Shown in pieces: positions 1 through 7,635 of a DNA stretch of 43,747 nucleotides. The stretch comes from CAZXPG01 sp964643145 (lineage in GTDB: Bacteria > Pseudomonadota > Alphaproteobacteria > Rickettsiales > Arcanibacteraceae), in contig CAZXPG010000009.1 in assembly GCA_964643145.1 (NCBI GenBank), forward strand, positions 1 through 43,747, written 5' to 3'. The position numbers and the translations under genes are program-made. Numbering within the stretch: position 1 is the first letter of the stretch; each line of letters begins with the position of its first letter. Below the pieces are notes generated by a model. The model saw only the letters and a list, made by a program, of their open reading frames with translations. It searched no databases and had not been told where the DNA came from.

Positions 1-22
1 AATGGTTCAAGCCGCCTTGAAT

Positions 23-98
23 CATTATTTTTCAAATAGTTGACAGTTTTAGATAGGTGCGGCTTACCAAAAACTGAGGTTTATGTAGGCTGAGGTTA
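23..98 (+). repeat. PR1 palindromic repeat, degenerate full copy
   Basis: This is a diverged copy of the element that is intact at 3373-3434 and 43693-43747. It shares the leading CATTATTTTTCAA, the CAGTTTT arm and the AAAACTGAGGTT right edge, but the inner palindrome has decayed. A second CTGAGGTTA follows at 90-98, and its TTA supplies the rne stop codon on the minus strand. A separate small inverted repeat (TTCAAG/CTTGAA) lies at 7-21. Confidence 0.6.
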
Positions 99-2555
99 GT
101 CTATGATACGTTTCCACAATTCTTTCAGTAGTGATTCAGGCTCTGACCTGGGGGCAGGTACATCCTCCCGGGTTTCCACCTTCGCCTCTACCGCCGCAGC
201 ACCAGCCTTGTTTTGCCCACGGCCATAACGATATCTACGTCGGCCACTCGCCGGTTTCTGCTCATCAGCACTGGCCAGCACCTCGGTGGGTATGGCAACA
301 ATATCGCTATGATCGGCAGCAAGCACCGGAATATTCTCGGCCGGAATAGTTGCTTCTTCTTGTTTCTCTGTCATTTGTTGCGCGTTACGCTTGCCCCCCC
401 GACGCGAGGAACGCCGACGGGATGTCCGTTTAGCAGTGCCATTATTTCCAGCGGCAGGCACGGTTGCAGCAGCAGCTTCCGTGGGCTGTTCAGCAGCATC
501 AGACGTTGCTACCGGATCGGCCTCTGCCGCCTGTGGTGCCACCGCCCGACGCGACCTTCCACCTGCTTTAGTGCTATTAGCACTACCCGTACGCCGCCAG
601 TTCTTTTTACGCTCTTCCTGCTTACGCTCTTCCTGCCGCACTGGTGGAGGGGTATCGTTTTCTTCTTCCCCTTCAAGCGTATAGGGTTCGAGTGTTGTCA
701 TCGAGGTTGTTTCTGTTTTAGGGGTAGTAATGCGCTTCACCTTCTCGGTGGAGAAGCTATCGGCATTGGCATGGGGGTCGTGAAAAAGCATGATACGCAC
801 ATCATAACGCTCTTCAATAGCAGCCAGTTCCTTACGCTTGGCATTCAGTATATACATCACCGTATCGGCTGCCGCATACATATTGATTGCTTCGGAATCG
901 CCCTTATAGACTTCACTTTCAATAACGCGTAGTGCCATCACCGCTGTTGATTCAGCAGCACGTATAATGCCGCGCCCTGCACAATGCGGGCAACTTACCA
1001 TATTGGCTTCCACAAAACTCGAACGCAAACGCTGGCGCGACATTTCAAGCAGGCCAAACAGGCTGATACGGCCAATCTGAATTTTAGCCCGGTCTGCTTC
1101 CAACGCTTCCTTCAGTGCACGTTCCACTGCACGGCGGTTACGTTGTTCACTCATATCAATAAAATCAATGACTATCAGGCCAGATAGGTCACGCAACCGC
1201 AATTGCCGTGCTATTTCAGCGGCCGCTTCCAGGTTGGTTTTAGTGGCAGTTTCCTCAATATTGCGCTCTGATGTTGAACGGCCCGAATTAACATCAATAG
1301 AGATCAACGCCTCGGTTGGGTTAATCACGATATAACCGCCCGAATCAAGTGTGGCAATAGGGCTATATAGCGAGGAAAGCTGTTCATCCACCTGATAACG
1401 TGAAAAGATCGGGACTTTATTTTTATATTGCTTTACCTTGCCCGCATGGCTTGGCATGATCATCGTCATAAAATCTTTCGCCGAACGATACGCCTTCTCA
1501 CCCTGTATCAGAATTTCATCAGTGCCCGTATCATACATATCGCGGATAGATCGCTTGATCAAGTCGCCCTCTGCATGAATGAAAGCAGGGGCTTTTGAGG
1601 AAAGCGTATGCTCACGGATACTGTTCCATAACCGTACCAGATAATCGTAATCGCGTTTAATTTCGGCCTTGCCACGCCCCTGGCCAGCCGTCCGCACAAT
1701 CACACTGGTGCCATCGGGCAAATCTAAGCTTTCAATAATGGTTTTCAGGCGTTTCCTGTCTTCCATCGCTGCAATCCGCTTGGAAATACCACCCTGGCGT
1801 TCGCTGTTTGGCATAAGCACGCAATAACGCCCCGCCAGTGAAATATAGCTGGTGAGAGAAACGCCCTTGTTCCCCCGCTCTTCTTTAATCACTTGCACCA
1901 GGATAATCTGGTTGCGTTTAATGACTTCCTGGATTTTATACTGCCGATAAAGCTGCGAACGTTTGGGAGCCGCCTCTGACGCTTCATCGTGCAGCGTATC
2001 CTCCTCTGTATCGGTTGCAATGCTGTCGATATCGTCATCACTATCATCATCACTGCTTATAGCTACAGGGGTGGCACTAGCCTCATCTACATCCTCAGAA
2101 GTGGTATTGCTCTCTTGATTCTCTATTGCATCCTCTAGGGCCACTGCCTCGGCGGTGGTAGCAACAACAGACAGAGGATCGTCTTCTTCATTATCATCGG
2201 CGGAAAGATCAGGAGGGGTAATGGAGCGTATATGCAAGCCGATATTTTCCGCTTGTACTGTTGCAGCCTCTCCTTCCGGTAGCGTAGCGGCGACATCACG
2301 ATCAGACAGGGGAAGATGATAGTAATCCGGGTGGATCTCAGAGAAGGGAAGGAACCCATGTTTATCGCCACCATAATCCACAAAAGCGGCCTGGAGAGAG
2401 GGTTCAACACGGGTGACTTTGGCAAGATAAATATTGCCTTTTAATTGTTTCTTAACCGCAGTTTCATAGTCAAATTCTTCCACGCGCCGGTTATTACAAA
2501 TTACTACCCGGGTTTCATCCGGATATACGGCATCGATCAATATTTGTTTTGGCAT
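96..2555 (-). CDS. rne: Ribonuclease E (Rne/Rng family)
   Basis: This encodes an 819-residue endoribonuclease that cuts single-stranded AU-rich RNA and normally scaffolds the RNA degradosome. An S1 RNA-binding domain opens at about residue 35 and is split by an acidic, low-complexity insertion at about 110-200, as in other alphaproteobacterial RNase E proteins. The DNase I-like catalytic core carries D421 (in IDVNSGR) and D464 (in IDFIDM), spaced 43 residues apart as in the E. coli enzyme. A zinc-link CPHC motif lies at 522-525. The C-terminal third is rich in Arg, Ala, Glu and Gly and looks disordered, so it probably binds RNA or partners. The start at MPKQILIDA matches the family, and an AAGGAG sits about 14 nt upstream. 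The gene faces a long upstream region with a plausible promoter. Its stop codon lies inside a PR1 repeat edge. Confidence 0.97.
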   Translation of the reverse strand: MPKQILIDAVYPDETRVVICNNRRVEEFDYETAVKKQLKGNIYLAKVTRVEPSLQAAFVDYGGDKHGFLPFSEIHPDYYHLPLSDRDVAATLPEGEAATVQAENIGLHIRSITPPDLSADDNEEDDPLSVVATTAEAVALEDAIENQESNTTSEDVDEASATPVAISSDDDSDDDIDSIATDTEEDTLHDEASEAAPKRSQLYRQYKIQEVIKRNQIILVQVIKEERGNKGVSLTSYISLAGRYCVLMPNSERQGGISKRIAAMEDRKRLKTIIESLDLPDGTSVIVRTAGQGRGKAEIKRDYDYLVRLWNSIREHTLSSKAPAFIHAEGDLIKRSIRDMYDTGTDEILIQGEKAYRSAKDFMTMIMPSHAGKVKQYKNKVPIFSRYQVDEQLSSLYSPIATLDSGGYIVINPTEALISIDVNSGRSTSERNIEETATKTNLEAAAEIARQLRLRDLSGLIVIDFIDMSEQRNRRAVERALKEALEADRAKIQIGRISLFGLLEMSRQRLRSSFVEANMVSCPHCAGRGIIRAAESTAVMALRVIESEVYKGDSEAINMYAAADTVMYILNAKRKELAAIEERYDVRIMLFHDPHANADSFSTEKVKRITTPKTETTSMTTLEPYTLEGEEENDTPPPVRQEERKQEERKKNWRRTGSANSTKAGGRSRRAVAPQAAEADPVATSDAAEQPTEAAAATVPAAGNNGTAKRTSRRRSSRRGGKRNAQQMTEKQEEATIPAENIPVLAADHSDIVAIPTEVLASADEQKPASGRRRYRYGRGQNKAGAAAVEAKVETREDVPAPRSEPESLLKELWKRIID

Positions 2556-2808
2556 CTACTATTAAACTCCTTCGCATAGCTGCATCGGGTTGCATAACTC
2601 ACGCAAGATAGCCCGCAAGGCCATCAGGTTGTCCGAAGGAAATAAAAAGTAGACTGAGGCTATGCCGTTTTATGCCAGGGAAAACAACCCGTCCTCCTAG
2701 AGTCTTGTTATAGCCATAAACCTATACAGTGCCTGACCCTTCCTAAGATGGGGATAGCAAATGATTCATAATCGCAACCATTACGGGAGGGTTGTCTCCC
2801 CTTCAGTT

Positions 2809-2836
2809 TTTATAGCGTTGTCGTTATTGCACACAA
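2809..2836 (-). promoter_or_regulatory. Putative sigma70-type promoter for rne
   Basis: On the minus strand TTGTGT (4 of 6 consensus bases) and TATAAA (5 of 6) are separated by 16 nt, reading towards rne. Transcription from here would give a leader of roughly 245 nt. RNase E genes in other bacteria are known to have long leaders used for autoregulation. That use here is inference. Confidence 0.4.
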
Positions 2837-3235
2837 ACGCCCTGGTTATGTATTATTCTGTGTATCTGTTCCTACAAAACCTGCACTGCGCTTCCTGTTG
2901 TTCAACACTCAATGTGTAAACCAATTAAGCAGTGCGTCTTTTTATTTCTTCTTACAACGTATTTCTTCACTCTTCTCGGCAGCAGACGGCTCTTTCTTTA
3001 GGTTTTTTAAAAGCGTGAGTGGCTATCTGCATCCACCGTGTTTACATTCTATCCGTAAACAAGAAAAGATAATTCCACTTTTTCCCCTTTTATGCAAGGG
3101 GGATTTCATGTTCCTCCCCTTTCTTCTGTTTTTTGTACAAAAATCGATTGTTTCACCTCTAGGACATGCCTTAGGCTTAAGCGTGCACTTGCAAAGAAAA
3201 TATGAATAGGGTAATTTCAGTTTTAGGTCGGTCAC

Positions 3236-3256
3236 ACTTATCCAACACCGAAATTA
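3236..3256 (+). repeat. PR1 half copy
   Basis: The stretch CACTTATCCAACACCGAAAT resembles the right half of PR1 (GCTTATCCAAAACTGAGGTT). Similar half copies ending in CCAACACTGA lie at 9047-9072 and 20936-20959, so the half form recurs. Confidence 0.45.
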
Positions 3257-3258
3257 CT

Positions 3259-3291
3259 ATACCGAAACCACCTGAAGAGTGGTTCCAGTAT
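3259..3291 (-). repeat. PR2 hairpin repeat, copy 1
   Basis: Two 13-nt arms (ATACCGAAACCAC and GTGGTTCCAGTAT) pair with two mismatches around a 7-nt loop, CTGAAGA. The reverse complement closely matches the longer hairpin at 15077-15121, including most of the loop, so the two are members of one family in opposite orientations. Confidence 0.6.
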
Positions 3292-3321
3292 ATGATAGGA
3301 AGCCTTTGGCTTCCTATCATA
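3291..3321. repeat. Perfect 14-bp hairpin with 3-nt loop
   Basis: TATGATAGGAAGCC and GGCTTCCTATCATA form a perfect stem around TTT, directly abutting the PR2 copy. No run of T follows on either strand, so a simple intrinsic terminator is not obvious. Confidence 0.65.
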
Positions 3322-3372
3322 GAATTAACGTTATTATTAATTTAAAATAATGGCAAAAACGACGCTTTTTGA

Positions 3373-3434
3373 CATTATTTTTCAATAACATGCCAGTTTT
3401 GGATAAGCAAAGCTTATCCAAAACTGAGGTTATA
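3373..3434 (+). repeat. PR1 palindromic repeat, full copy
   Basis: The core at 3394-3426 is a perfect 15-bp inverted repeat (CAGTTTTGGATAAGC) around an AAA loop. It is preceded by CATTATTTTTCAATAACATGC and followed by AGGTTATA. The same unit occurs inverted at the right end of the window. The edge GAGG lies about 15 nt before the oxygenase ATG at 3444 and may act as its ribosome-binding site. Confidence 0.8.
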
Positions 3435-3443
3435 TTAATTCCT

Positions 3444-4085
3444 ATGACTGTATTTATTGAGCCAGGGCCAGACCTATCGGCGAACACCTATTTCATCCAA
3501 TGCAATTCCTTATTTGACTTTGCAACTATTGCCGAAGGGGAAACACTATCTACAGGCGAGAAAGAGATTGCCTTCTTGCGTGAATGGGGCGATGCCCGTA
3601 TTGCCGAAAGCCAGAATAGCCAGGCAACCACTGATATCAGCACCTTAAGCGATTATCGCCGTTCGCAAATTGCATGGTTCCCCCCCCATGAACCGTCCTT
3701 TGCATGGCTGATACAGCGTATGTCGAAGATAATTAGCTATTTTAATGCTCAGCACTGGAATTTTGATGTAACCGCGTTCTCAGAATCCTGCCAATATACG
3801 CTATATGACGAGAAACAACGTGGCCATTATAACTGGCATATGGATATTACCAATAAGTGGGATGCTTCACCGCGCAAGCTGAGTGCGGTTATCCAGCTCT
3901 CTAACCCTGATGAATATGAAGGAGGCGAGTTTCGCCTTAAAACCAGCGACGAGGAAACCGTGTTTACCAAAGAAAAAGGTACATTATTCCTATTTCCCAG
4001 CTATATGCTTCATAAAGTAACACCGGTAACGCGTGGCGTGCGCCGGTCGTTTGTATGCTGGATCAGCGGCCCAAAATTCAGATAA
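3444..4085 (+). CDS. 2OG-Fe(II) oxygenase, PKHD-type hydroxylase-like
   Basis: This 213-residue protein looks like a 2-oxoglutarate- and Fe(II)-dependent dioxygenase of the prolyl 4-hydroxylase-like (PKHD) group. The double-stranded beta-helix signatures are visible. An HxD iron-binding pair sits at H132 and D134 (HYNWHMD), a distal iron ligand at H190 (MLHKVTPV), and a co-substrate-binding Arg probably at R200. The Y-EGGEFRL stretch between them is typical of the family. An in-frame TTG at 3369 would place 25 extra residues inside the repeat, so I chose the ATG at 3444. The gene abuts the amidase gene with no intergenic base, so the two are probably co-transcribed. The substrate is unknown. 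Confidence 0.85.
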   Translation: MTVFIEPGPDLSANTYFIQCNSLFDFATIAEGETLSTGEKEIAFLREWGDARIAESQNSQATTDISTLSDYRRSQIAWFPPHEPSFAWLIQRMSKIISYFNAQHWNFDVTAFSESCQYTLYDEKQRGHYNWHMDITNKWDASPRKLSAVIQLSNPDEYEGGEFRLKTSDEETVFTKEKGTLFLFPSYMLHKVTPVTRGVRRSFVCWISGPKFR

Positions 4086-5297
4086 ATGAGAAAATTTCTT
4101 ATGCGAACATTGTTCCGCACTCTCTTTCTAACAGTAATGTTGTCGTTAGGGGCATTATCCACCGCCTGGGGCGCAACCATGGCCACCCATTACCAACTAC
4201 TCACCGACAAACAGGGAGGGCAGCGTTTTGTTGTCGATATCAGTGGTAAAACCAACTATAACGTATTTCTCCTCAAAAACCCTACCCGTTTGGTAATTGA
4301 CCTAAAAAACAATCAGTGGGCAATCCCTTCTGCTATACACTATCAACCTGAAGGCAAGACAGCTCTTGTCACTAACATACGACATGGCATTCAAGAGGGG
4401 GTGAATGTCCGTATAGTGCTGGATCTCTCGCAGCCCGTTACCCTATCCCCTGCTACGCTTCATCCGCTCAATAAGGGAAAAAGCTACCGGCTGGAAGTGG
4501 CGTTTGCGCCAGTGCGGGCTGTTCCAGCACCGATGGTGATTATGAAACCCAGCCAACAGGTAACGGCACCGCCCCCGATAGCGCATGTGGCAATGCGGCC
4601 CACAATACCATCCCCCCCTAAAGTGCCTGTCATTGTGATTGACCCGGGACATGGCGGTGATGACCCCGGCACGCTTGGCCGCTTTATTGGCATATATGAA
4701 AAAGACCTTGCCCTCACCTATGCGCGGGCATTGAAAGCCGCACTTGAGAAGCAGGGTGGTTATAAGGTGGTACTGACACGTAATGGCGATTATTTCATTC
4801 CACTCGGCGAACGGGTGGCGGTGGCTCGCAAGGCAAGGGGCGATCTGTTTATTTCGCTGCATGCTAATTCACACCCGAAAGAAGCCATGTCAGGGTTATC
4901 GGTCTATACGGTTTCTGATACGGCATCTGACAAAGAGGCAGAATTATTAGCAAATGAAGAAAACAAGGATGACACGCTGAAAACCATTCATCTTTCTGCC
5001 GATAATGAAGAGGTTGCCCCTATTTTGATCAACCTTATGCAGCGTGAAACCCGCAATATATCAGCATCCTTTGCTGAAGGTGCTATTGCCGAGTTGGGGA
5101 AACATGTGGAAATGCTACGCAATACCCACCGTTTCGCTGGGTTCAAGGTGCTGAAAGGTGTGGATGTGCCTGCTGTGCTATTTGAGTTGGGCTATCTTTC
5201 TAACCGCAATGAAGAAAAATTACTCATTACCCCTAAACACCGCAAAAAGATTATTGATGGACTAGTACAAGCTATTAACACCCATTTTGGCAGGTAG
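4086..5297 (+). CDS. amiC: N-acetylmuramoyl-L-alanine amidase, AmiC-like
   Basis: This is a 403-residue periplasmic zinc amidase that cleaves the bond between MurNAc and the stem peptide during cell separation. A signal peptide covers about residues 1-30, ending at AWGA. An AMIN domain, which targets septal peptidoglycan, spans about 34-140. A Pro-rich linker leads to the Amidase_3 domain from about residue 182. Zinc ligands appear as H189 (DPGHGG), E205 and H259 (SLHAN), with the catalytic glutamate at E367 (LFELGYLSN). The insertion at about 275-330 resembles the regulatory helix region of septal amidases that are activated by EnvC/NlpD-type proteins. The start follows the oxygenase stop directly. 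A second in-frame ATG at 4101 would also leave a signal peptide. The 3' end overlaps the convergent tsaC by 23 nt. Confidence 0.93.
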   Translation: MRKFLMRTLFRTLFLTVMLSLGALSTAWGATMATHYQLLTDKQGGQRFVVDISGKTNYNVFLLKNPTRLVIDLKNNQWAIPSAIHYQPEGKTALVTNIRHGIQEGVNVRIVLDLSQPVTLSPATLHPLNKGKSYRLEVAFAPVRAVPAPMVIMKPSQQVTAPPPIAHVAMRPTIPSPPKVPVIVIDPGHGGDDPGTLGRFIGIYEKDLALTYARALKAALEKQGGYKVVLTRNGDYFIPLGERVAVARKARGDLFISLHANSHPKEAMSGLSVYTVSDTASDKEAELLANEENKDDTLKTIHLSADNEEVAPILINLMQRETRNISASFAEGAIAELGKHVEMLRNTHRFAGFKVLKGVDVPAVLFELGYLSNRNEEKLLITPKHRKKIIDGLVQAINTHFGR

Positions 5298-5922
5298 CCC
5301 CATCAAGCACGGCCATGATATCGGCGTAAGCTATTGTGCCCTCACGCAATAGGGCGGGTGTTTCATGGGTTAGATCAACAATAGTGGAACCCTTTTGTAG
5401 CGGTGACATGCCGTCATCAATTATCAGAGCGAGAGCGGCACGCAGATTGGCAGGGATATCCTCCACCCGCACGGCACTGGGCTGGCCAGAAATATTGGTG
5501 CTGGTCGCGGCAATCGGGCGGCTAGCTTCCCGCAATAGTGCAAGTGCCACCGGATGATCGGGGATGCGTATGGCCAATGTGGCGCAATCACGGTTCAGGA
5601 GCGGCGAAAGGCCATTATCCGCTTTCGCAGGCAGCACCAGCGTAAGCGGCCCTGGCAAGAAGCGTGAGGCCAATAGTTCGGCGCGCATGTCAAACACAGC
5701 CAATTGCTTGGCCCTAGCAAGCGTTGCCGTCATCACCGCCAGAGGAGTGTGGATATTCCGGCCTTTGGCGGCATAAATACGGCTAATAGCAGCATCGGAG
5801 GTGGCATCGGCTGCCAATGCATAGACGGTCTCTGTCGGGTAGCAGACGAGCTCACCTGCCTTCAGCAGATGAGCGGCCTGGGTGATGAGCGTATTTTTTC
5901 CGGTTGTAATAGTAATAGACAT
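5275..5922 (-). CDS. tsaC: Threonylcarbamoyl-AMP synthase
   Basis: This 215-residue YrdC/Sua5-family enzyme makes threonylcarbamoyl-AMP from threonine, bicarbonate and ATP. That is the first step towards the t6A37 modification of ANN-decoding tRNAs. The K53-G-R55 and S141-T-N143 signatures of the active site are present, as is the N-terminal YPTETVYALA motif. The protein is longer than E. coli TsaC (190) but much shorter than Sua5 (about 340), so a full Sua5 C-terminal domain is absent. It converges on the amidase gene, with overlapping ends, and is divergent from the ParA gene. Confidence 0.93.
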   Translation of the reverse strand: MSITITTGKNTLITQAAHLLKAGELVCYPTETVYALAADATSDAAISRIYAAKGRNIHTPLAVMTATLARAKQLAVFDMRAELLASRFLPGPLTLVLPAKADNGLSPLLNRDCATLAIRIPDHPVALALLREASRPIAATSTNISGQPSAVRVEDIPANLRAALALIIDDGMSPLQKGSTIVDLTHETPALLREGTIAYADIMAVLDGATCQNGC

Positions 5923-5973
5923 GGTGTTACAGTAGCATCAAAGTTTTTCTCGTTAAACAGGATTCACATCATT

Positions 5974-6618
5974 ATGACTGCTTTCGTGATTACCATTGCC
6001 CAGCAGAAGGGCGGTGCTGGAAAAACCACCTTGGCCGCCCATATCGCCGTGGCATTAAGCCAGCACGGCAAGCGAGTGGCCGCCATTGATATTGACCCAC
6101 AGGGAAGCTTTTCCACTTGGCACCATATCCGTAGCGAGCGTCTCGGCGAAGGCTATACCGGCCTGAGTTTTCTATCTGCTACTGGCTGGAAGGTGTCGAA
6201 CGCCATTGCCAGGTTGCAAACAACGCATGATGTCATCATCATTGACAGCCCGCCCCATATGGAAACTGAAGCCAAAACAGCTATCCGTGCGGCTGATCTT
6301 GTGCTTATTCCCATACAACCCAGCCCCGCCGATCTATGGGCAACCCAGGCCACCGTGGAACTTGCTAAGAAAGAACGTAAGAAAACGGCTATTGTGCTGA
6401 ACCGCGTTGCAGCCAACTCCAAACTTGCCAAAGAAATAGGAGAACAGTTGGAAGGAACATTGAACACACGTCTGGGAAACAGGGTGGCATTCGTTTCATG
6501 CCTGATGGAAGGGAGATGTGTCACGGAAACGGACCCAAGCAGTGTAGCTGCAAAAGAGGTCAAGGCATTGGTGGAAGAAATTAGCGCACTATTTCCTCCT
6601 CTGAACTCCCTCCTATAA
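5974..6618 (+). CDS. Orphan ParA-family ATPase
   Basis: This 214-residue protein has the deviant Walker A motif of ParA/MinD ATPases (QKGGAGKTT, residues 11-19), the DIDPQGS switch motif at about 39-45 and the DSPP Walker B-like motif at about 90. It lacks an N-terminal DNA-binding extension, so it belongs to the small ParA group that positions cargo on the nucleoid or at poles. No parB, parS or chemotaxis gene is adjacent, so its cargo is unknown. I chose the ATG at 5974, because the longer in-frame extension back to 5704 runs antisense through tsaC and breaks the family pattern. It converges on ndk across an inverted repeat. Confidence 0.88.
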   Translation: MTAFVITIAQQKGGAGKTTLAAHIAVALSQHGKRVAAIDIDPQGSFSTWHHIRSERLGEGYTGLSFLSATGWKVSNAIARLQTTHDVIIIDSPPHMETEAKTAIRAADLVLIPIQPSPADLWATQATVELAKKERKKTAIVLNRVAANSKLAKEIGEQLEGTLNTRLGNRVAFVSCLMEGRCVTETDPSSVAAKEVKALVEEISALFPPLNSLL

Positions 6619-6637
6619 GGAGAGCGTTCAGAGGAGG
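6595..6637. terminator. Candidate bidirectional terminator between parA-like gene and ndk
   Basis: A perfect 12-bp inverted repeat (CCTCCTCTGAAC/GTTCAGAGGAGG) overlaps the stop codon of the ParA gene and ends 7 nt before the ndk stop. A short inner TCCT/AGGA stem may extend it. Neither strand has a strong T-run after the stem, so termination strength is uncertain. Confidence 0.5.
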
Positions 6638-6644
6638 CGAAACA

Positions 6645-7067
6645 TTAGCCTACAATTTCATCTTCTGTAAAGAAGAAGGAAATTTCCTGCTCAGCAGCAC
6701 TTGGCGCATCAGAACCATGCACGGAATTGGCTTCAATGCTTTCAGCAAAATCTTTGCGGATAGTGTGTGCAGCGGCCTCTTCGGGGTTGGTTGCACCCAT
6801 AATTTCACGGTTGCGTTTTACCGCATTTGGGCCTTCTAACACCTGCACTACCACCGGGCCAGAAATCATGAACTCTACCAGATCGTTGAAGAAATGCCGC
6901 TTACGATGAACAGCATAAAATTCTTCGGCCTGTTCACGGCTTAAACGGATGCGTTTCTGCGCGACAATGCGTAGGCCGCCTTCTTCAAAGTAGGAATTGA
7001 TTTTTCCTGTCAGGTTACGCCGCGTTGCATCCGGCTTAATAATGGATAAGGTACGTTCTATCGCCAT
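6645..7067 (-). CDS. ndk: Nucleoside diphosphate kinase
   Basis: This 140-residue enzyme transfers the gamma phosphate from ATP to other (d)NDPs through a phosphohistidine. The catalytic histidine is H117 in NSVHGSD. The MAIERTLSIIKPDA start and the RKRHFFNDLVEFM segment are family hallmarks, and the length is the usual one. It lies downstream of cpaD with a 29-nt gap and could be read from the cpaC promoter or its own. Confidence 0.97.
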   Translation of the reverse strand: MAIERTLSIIKPDATRRNLTGKINSYFEEGGLRIVAQKRIRLSREQAEEFYAVHRKRHFFNDLVEFMISGPVVVQVLEGPNAVKRNREIMGATNPEEAAAHTIRKDFAESIEANSVHGSDAPSAAEQEISFFFTEDEIVG

Positions 7068-7096
7068 GATTTCTCTCTAAATAAATATAGTGTGTG

Positions 7097-7633
7097 TTAT
7101 TTTGCGCTATTATGATAAGCGTCAACATCCTGTACGGCTTTCTCTGCATCTCTTAACCCGGACAAGGCCGGATTAATAATTTGCTGCGGATTGCTGATAG
7201 TTTGCATAATATTGCTTGCCACCGAGCAGCCAAAAGCAGGATGGTGAAGATTACGGAAATTGTGACGATTGTCAATATAGCTGTTATCACATTTGCGCGC
7301 TGTGATGCGTTCATAGACGAGCACAATATCACTGCTATTTTGCTTAGCCGCAATATGCTTAAACGGAACGGCGAAAGAACGCAGCACATCTTCCGCTCTC
7401 TGGCACATGAGATTATCGGCAGAACAGGAAAGTTCGGCTCTGGTAGGCTGGTCTTTATCAACCCAAGCGGTTAAATCAGCAATCGCTGTTTTGGGAGCCA
7501 AACTGAAAGACACACGCTCGGCTGATTTATCAAGCAGGGCTTCTGGCTGGCCAGGGTTCTTATAAGCACTTTCCGGCAGGGCACACCCTACAACAAGAGC
7601 AAGACAGGCAATAAGGGCAAAACTGTGTTTCAT
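7097..7633 (-). CDS. cpaD: CpaD-like Flp/Tad pilus assembly lipoprotein
   Basis: This 178-residue protein begins with a lipoprotein signal (ALVVGC, lipidated Cys at 17). The C-terminal half carries the CpaD signature: a CDN...FGCSVASN block followed by conserved NPQQIINP and DA-rich stretches. CpaD is an outer-membrane-associated lipoprotein that helps the CpaC secretin of Flp (Tad) pili. The gene follows cpaC by 2 nt, which fits the classical cpaC-cpaD order. The remaining Tad genes (pilin, CpaA/B/E/F, TadB/C) are not in this window. The four cysteines after the lipobox could form disulfides. Confidence 0.8.
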   Translation of the reverse strand: MKHSFALIACLALVVGCALPESAYKNPGQPEALLDKSAERVSFSLAPKTAIADLTAWVDKDQPTRAELSCSADNLMCQRAEDVLRSFAVPFKHIAAKQNSSDIVLVYERITARKCDNSYIDNRHNFRNLHHPAFGCSVASNIMQTISNPQQIINPALSGLRDAEKAVQDVDAYHNSAK

Positions 7634-7635
7634 GA

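Larger units (their letters stand above)
2556..3443. other. 888-bp region without a gene upstream of rne
   Basis: The rne-proximal 245 nt would form a long 5' leader if the promoter at 2809-2836 is used. That leader contains a small hairpin (GGGAG/CTCCC, 2785-2800). The stretch from about 2930 to 3150 is T-rich on the plus strand and holds a CCCCTT/AAGGGG hairpin at 3084-3101. From 3236 to 3434 it is packed with palindromic repeats, listed separately. I see no tRNA, no convincing protein and no recognisable riboswitch. Confidence 0.6.

Noticed and set aside
213..932. Open frame of 239 codons on the plus strand inside rne
   Set aside because: It is antisense to the well-recognised rne gene and shows no domain, so it is a shadow frame.
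2898..3209. Plus-strand ORF of 103 codons in the gap upstream of rne
   Set aside because: It is rich in Phe and Leu from T-rich DNA, has no good ribosome site or recognisable domain, and overlaps the probable rne upstream region.
3023..3235. Minus-strand ORF of 70 codons in the same gap
   Set aside because: It has no family resemblance and no ribosome site, and its end falls next to the repeat cluster.
3369..3443. TTGACA in the repeat as the oxygenase promoter
   Set aside because: No matching -10 follows at 15-19 nt, so it was not called a promoter.
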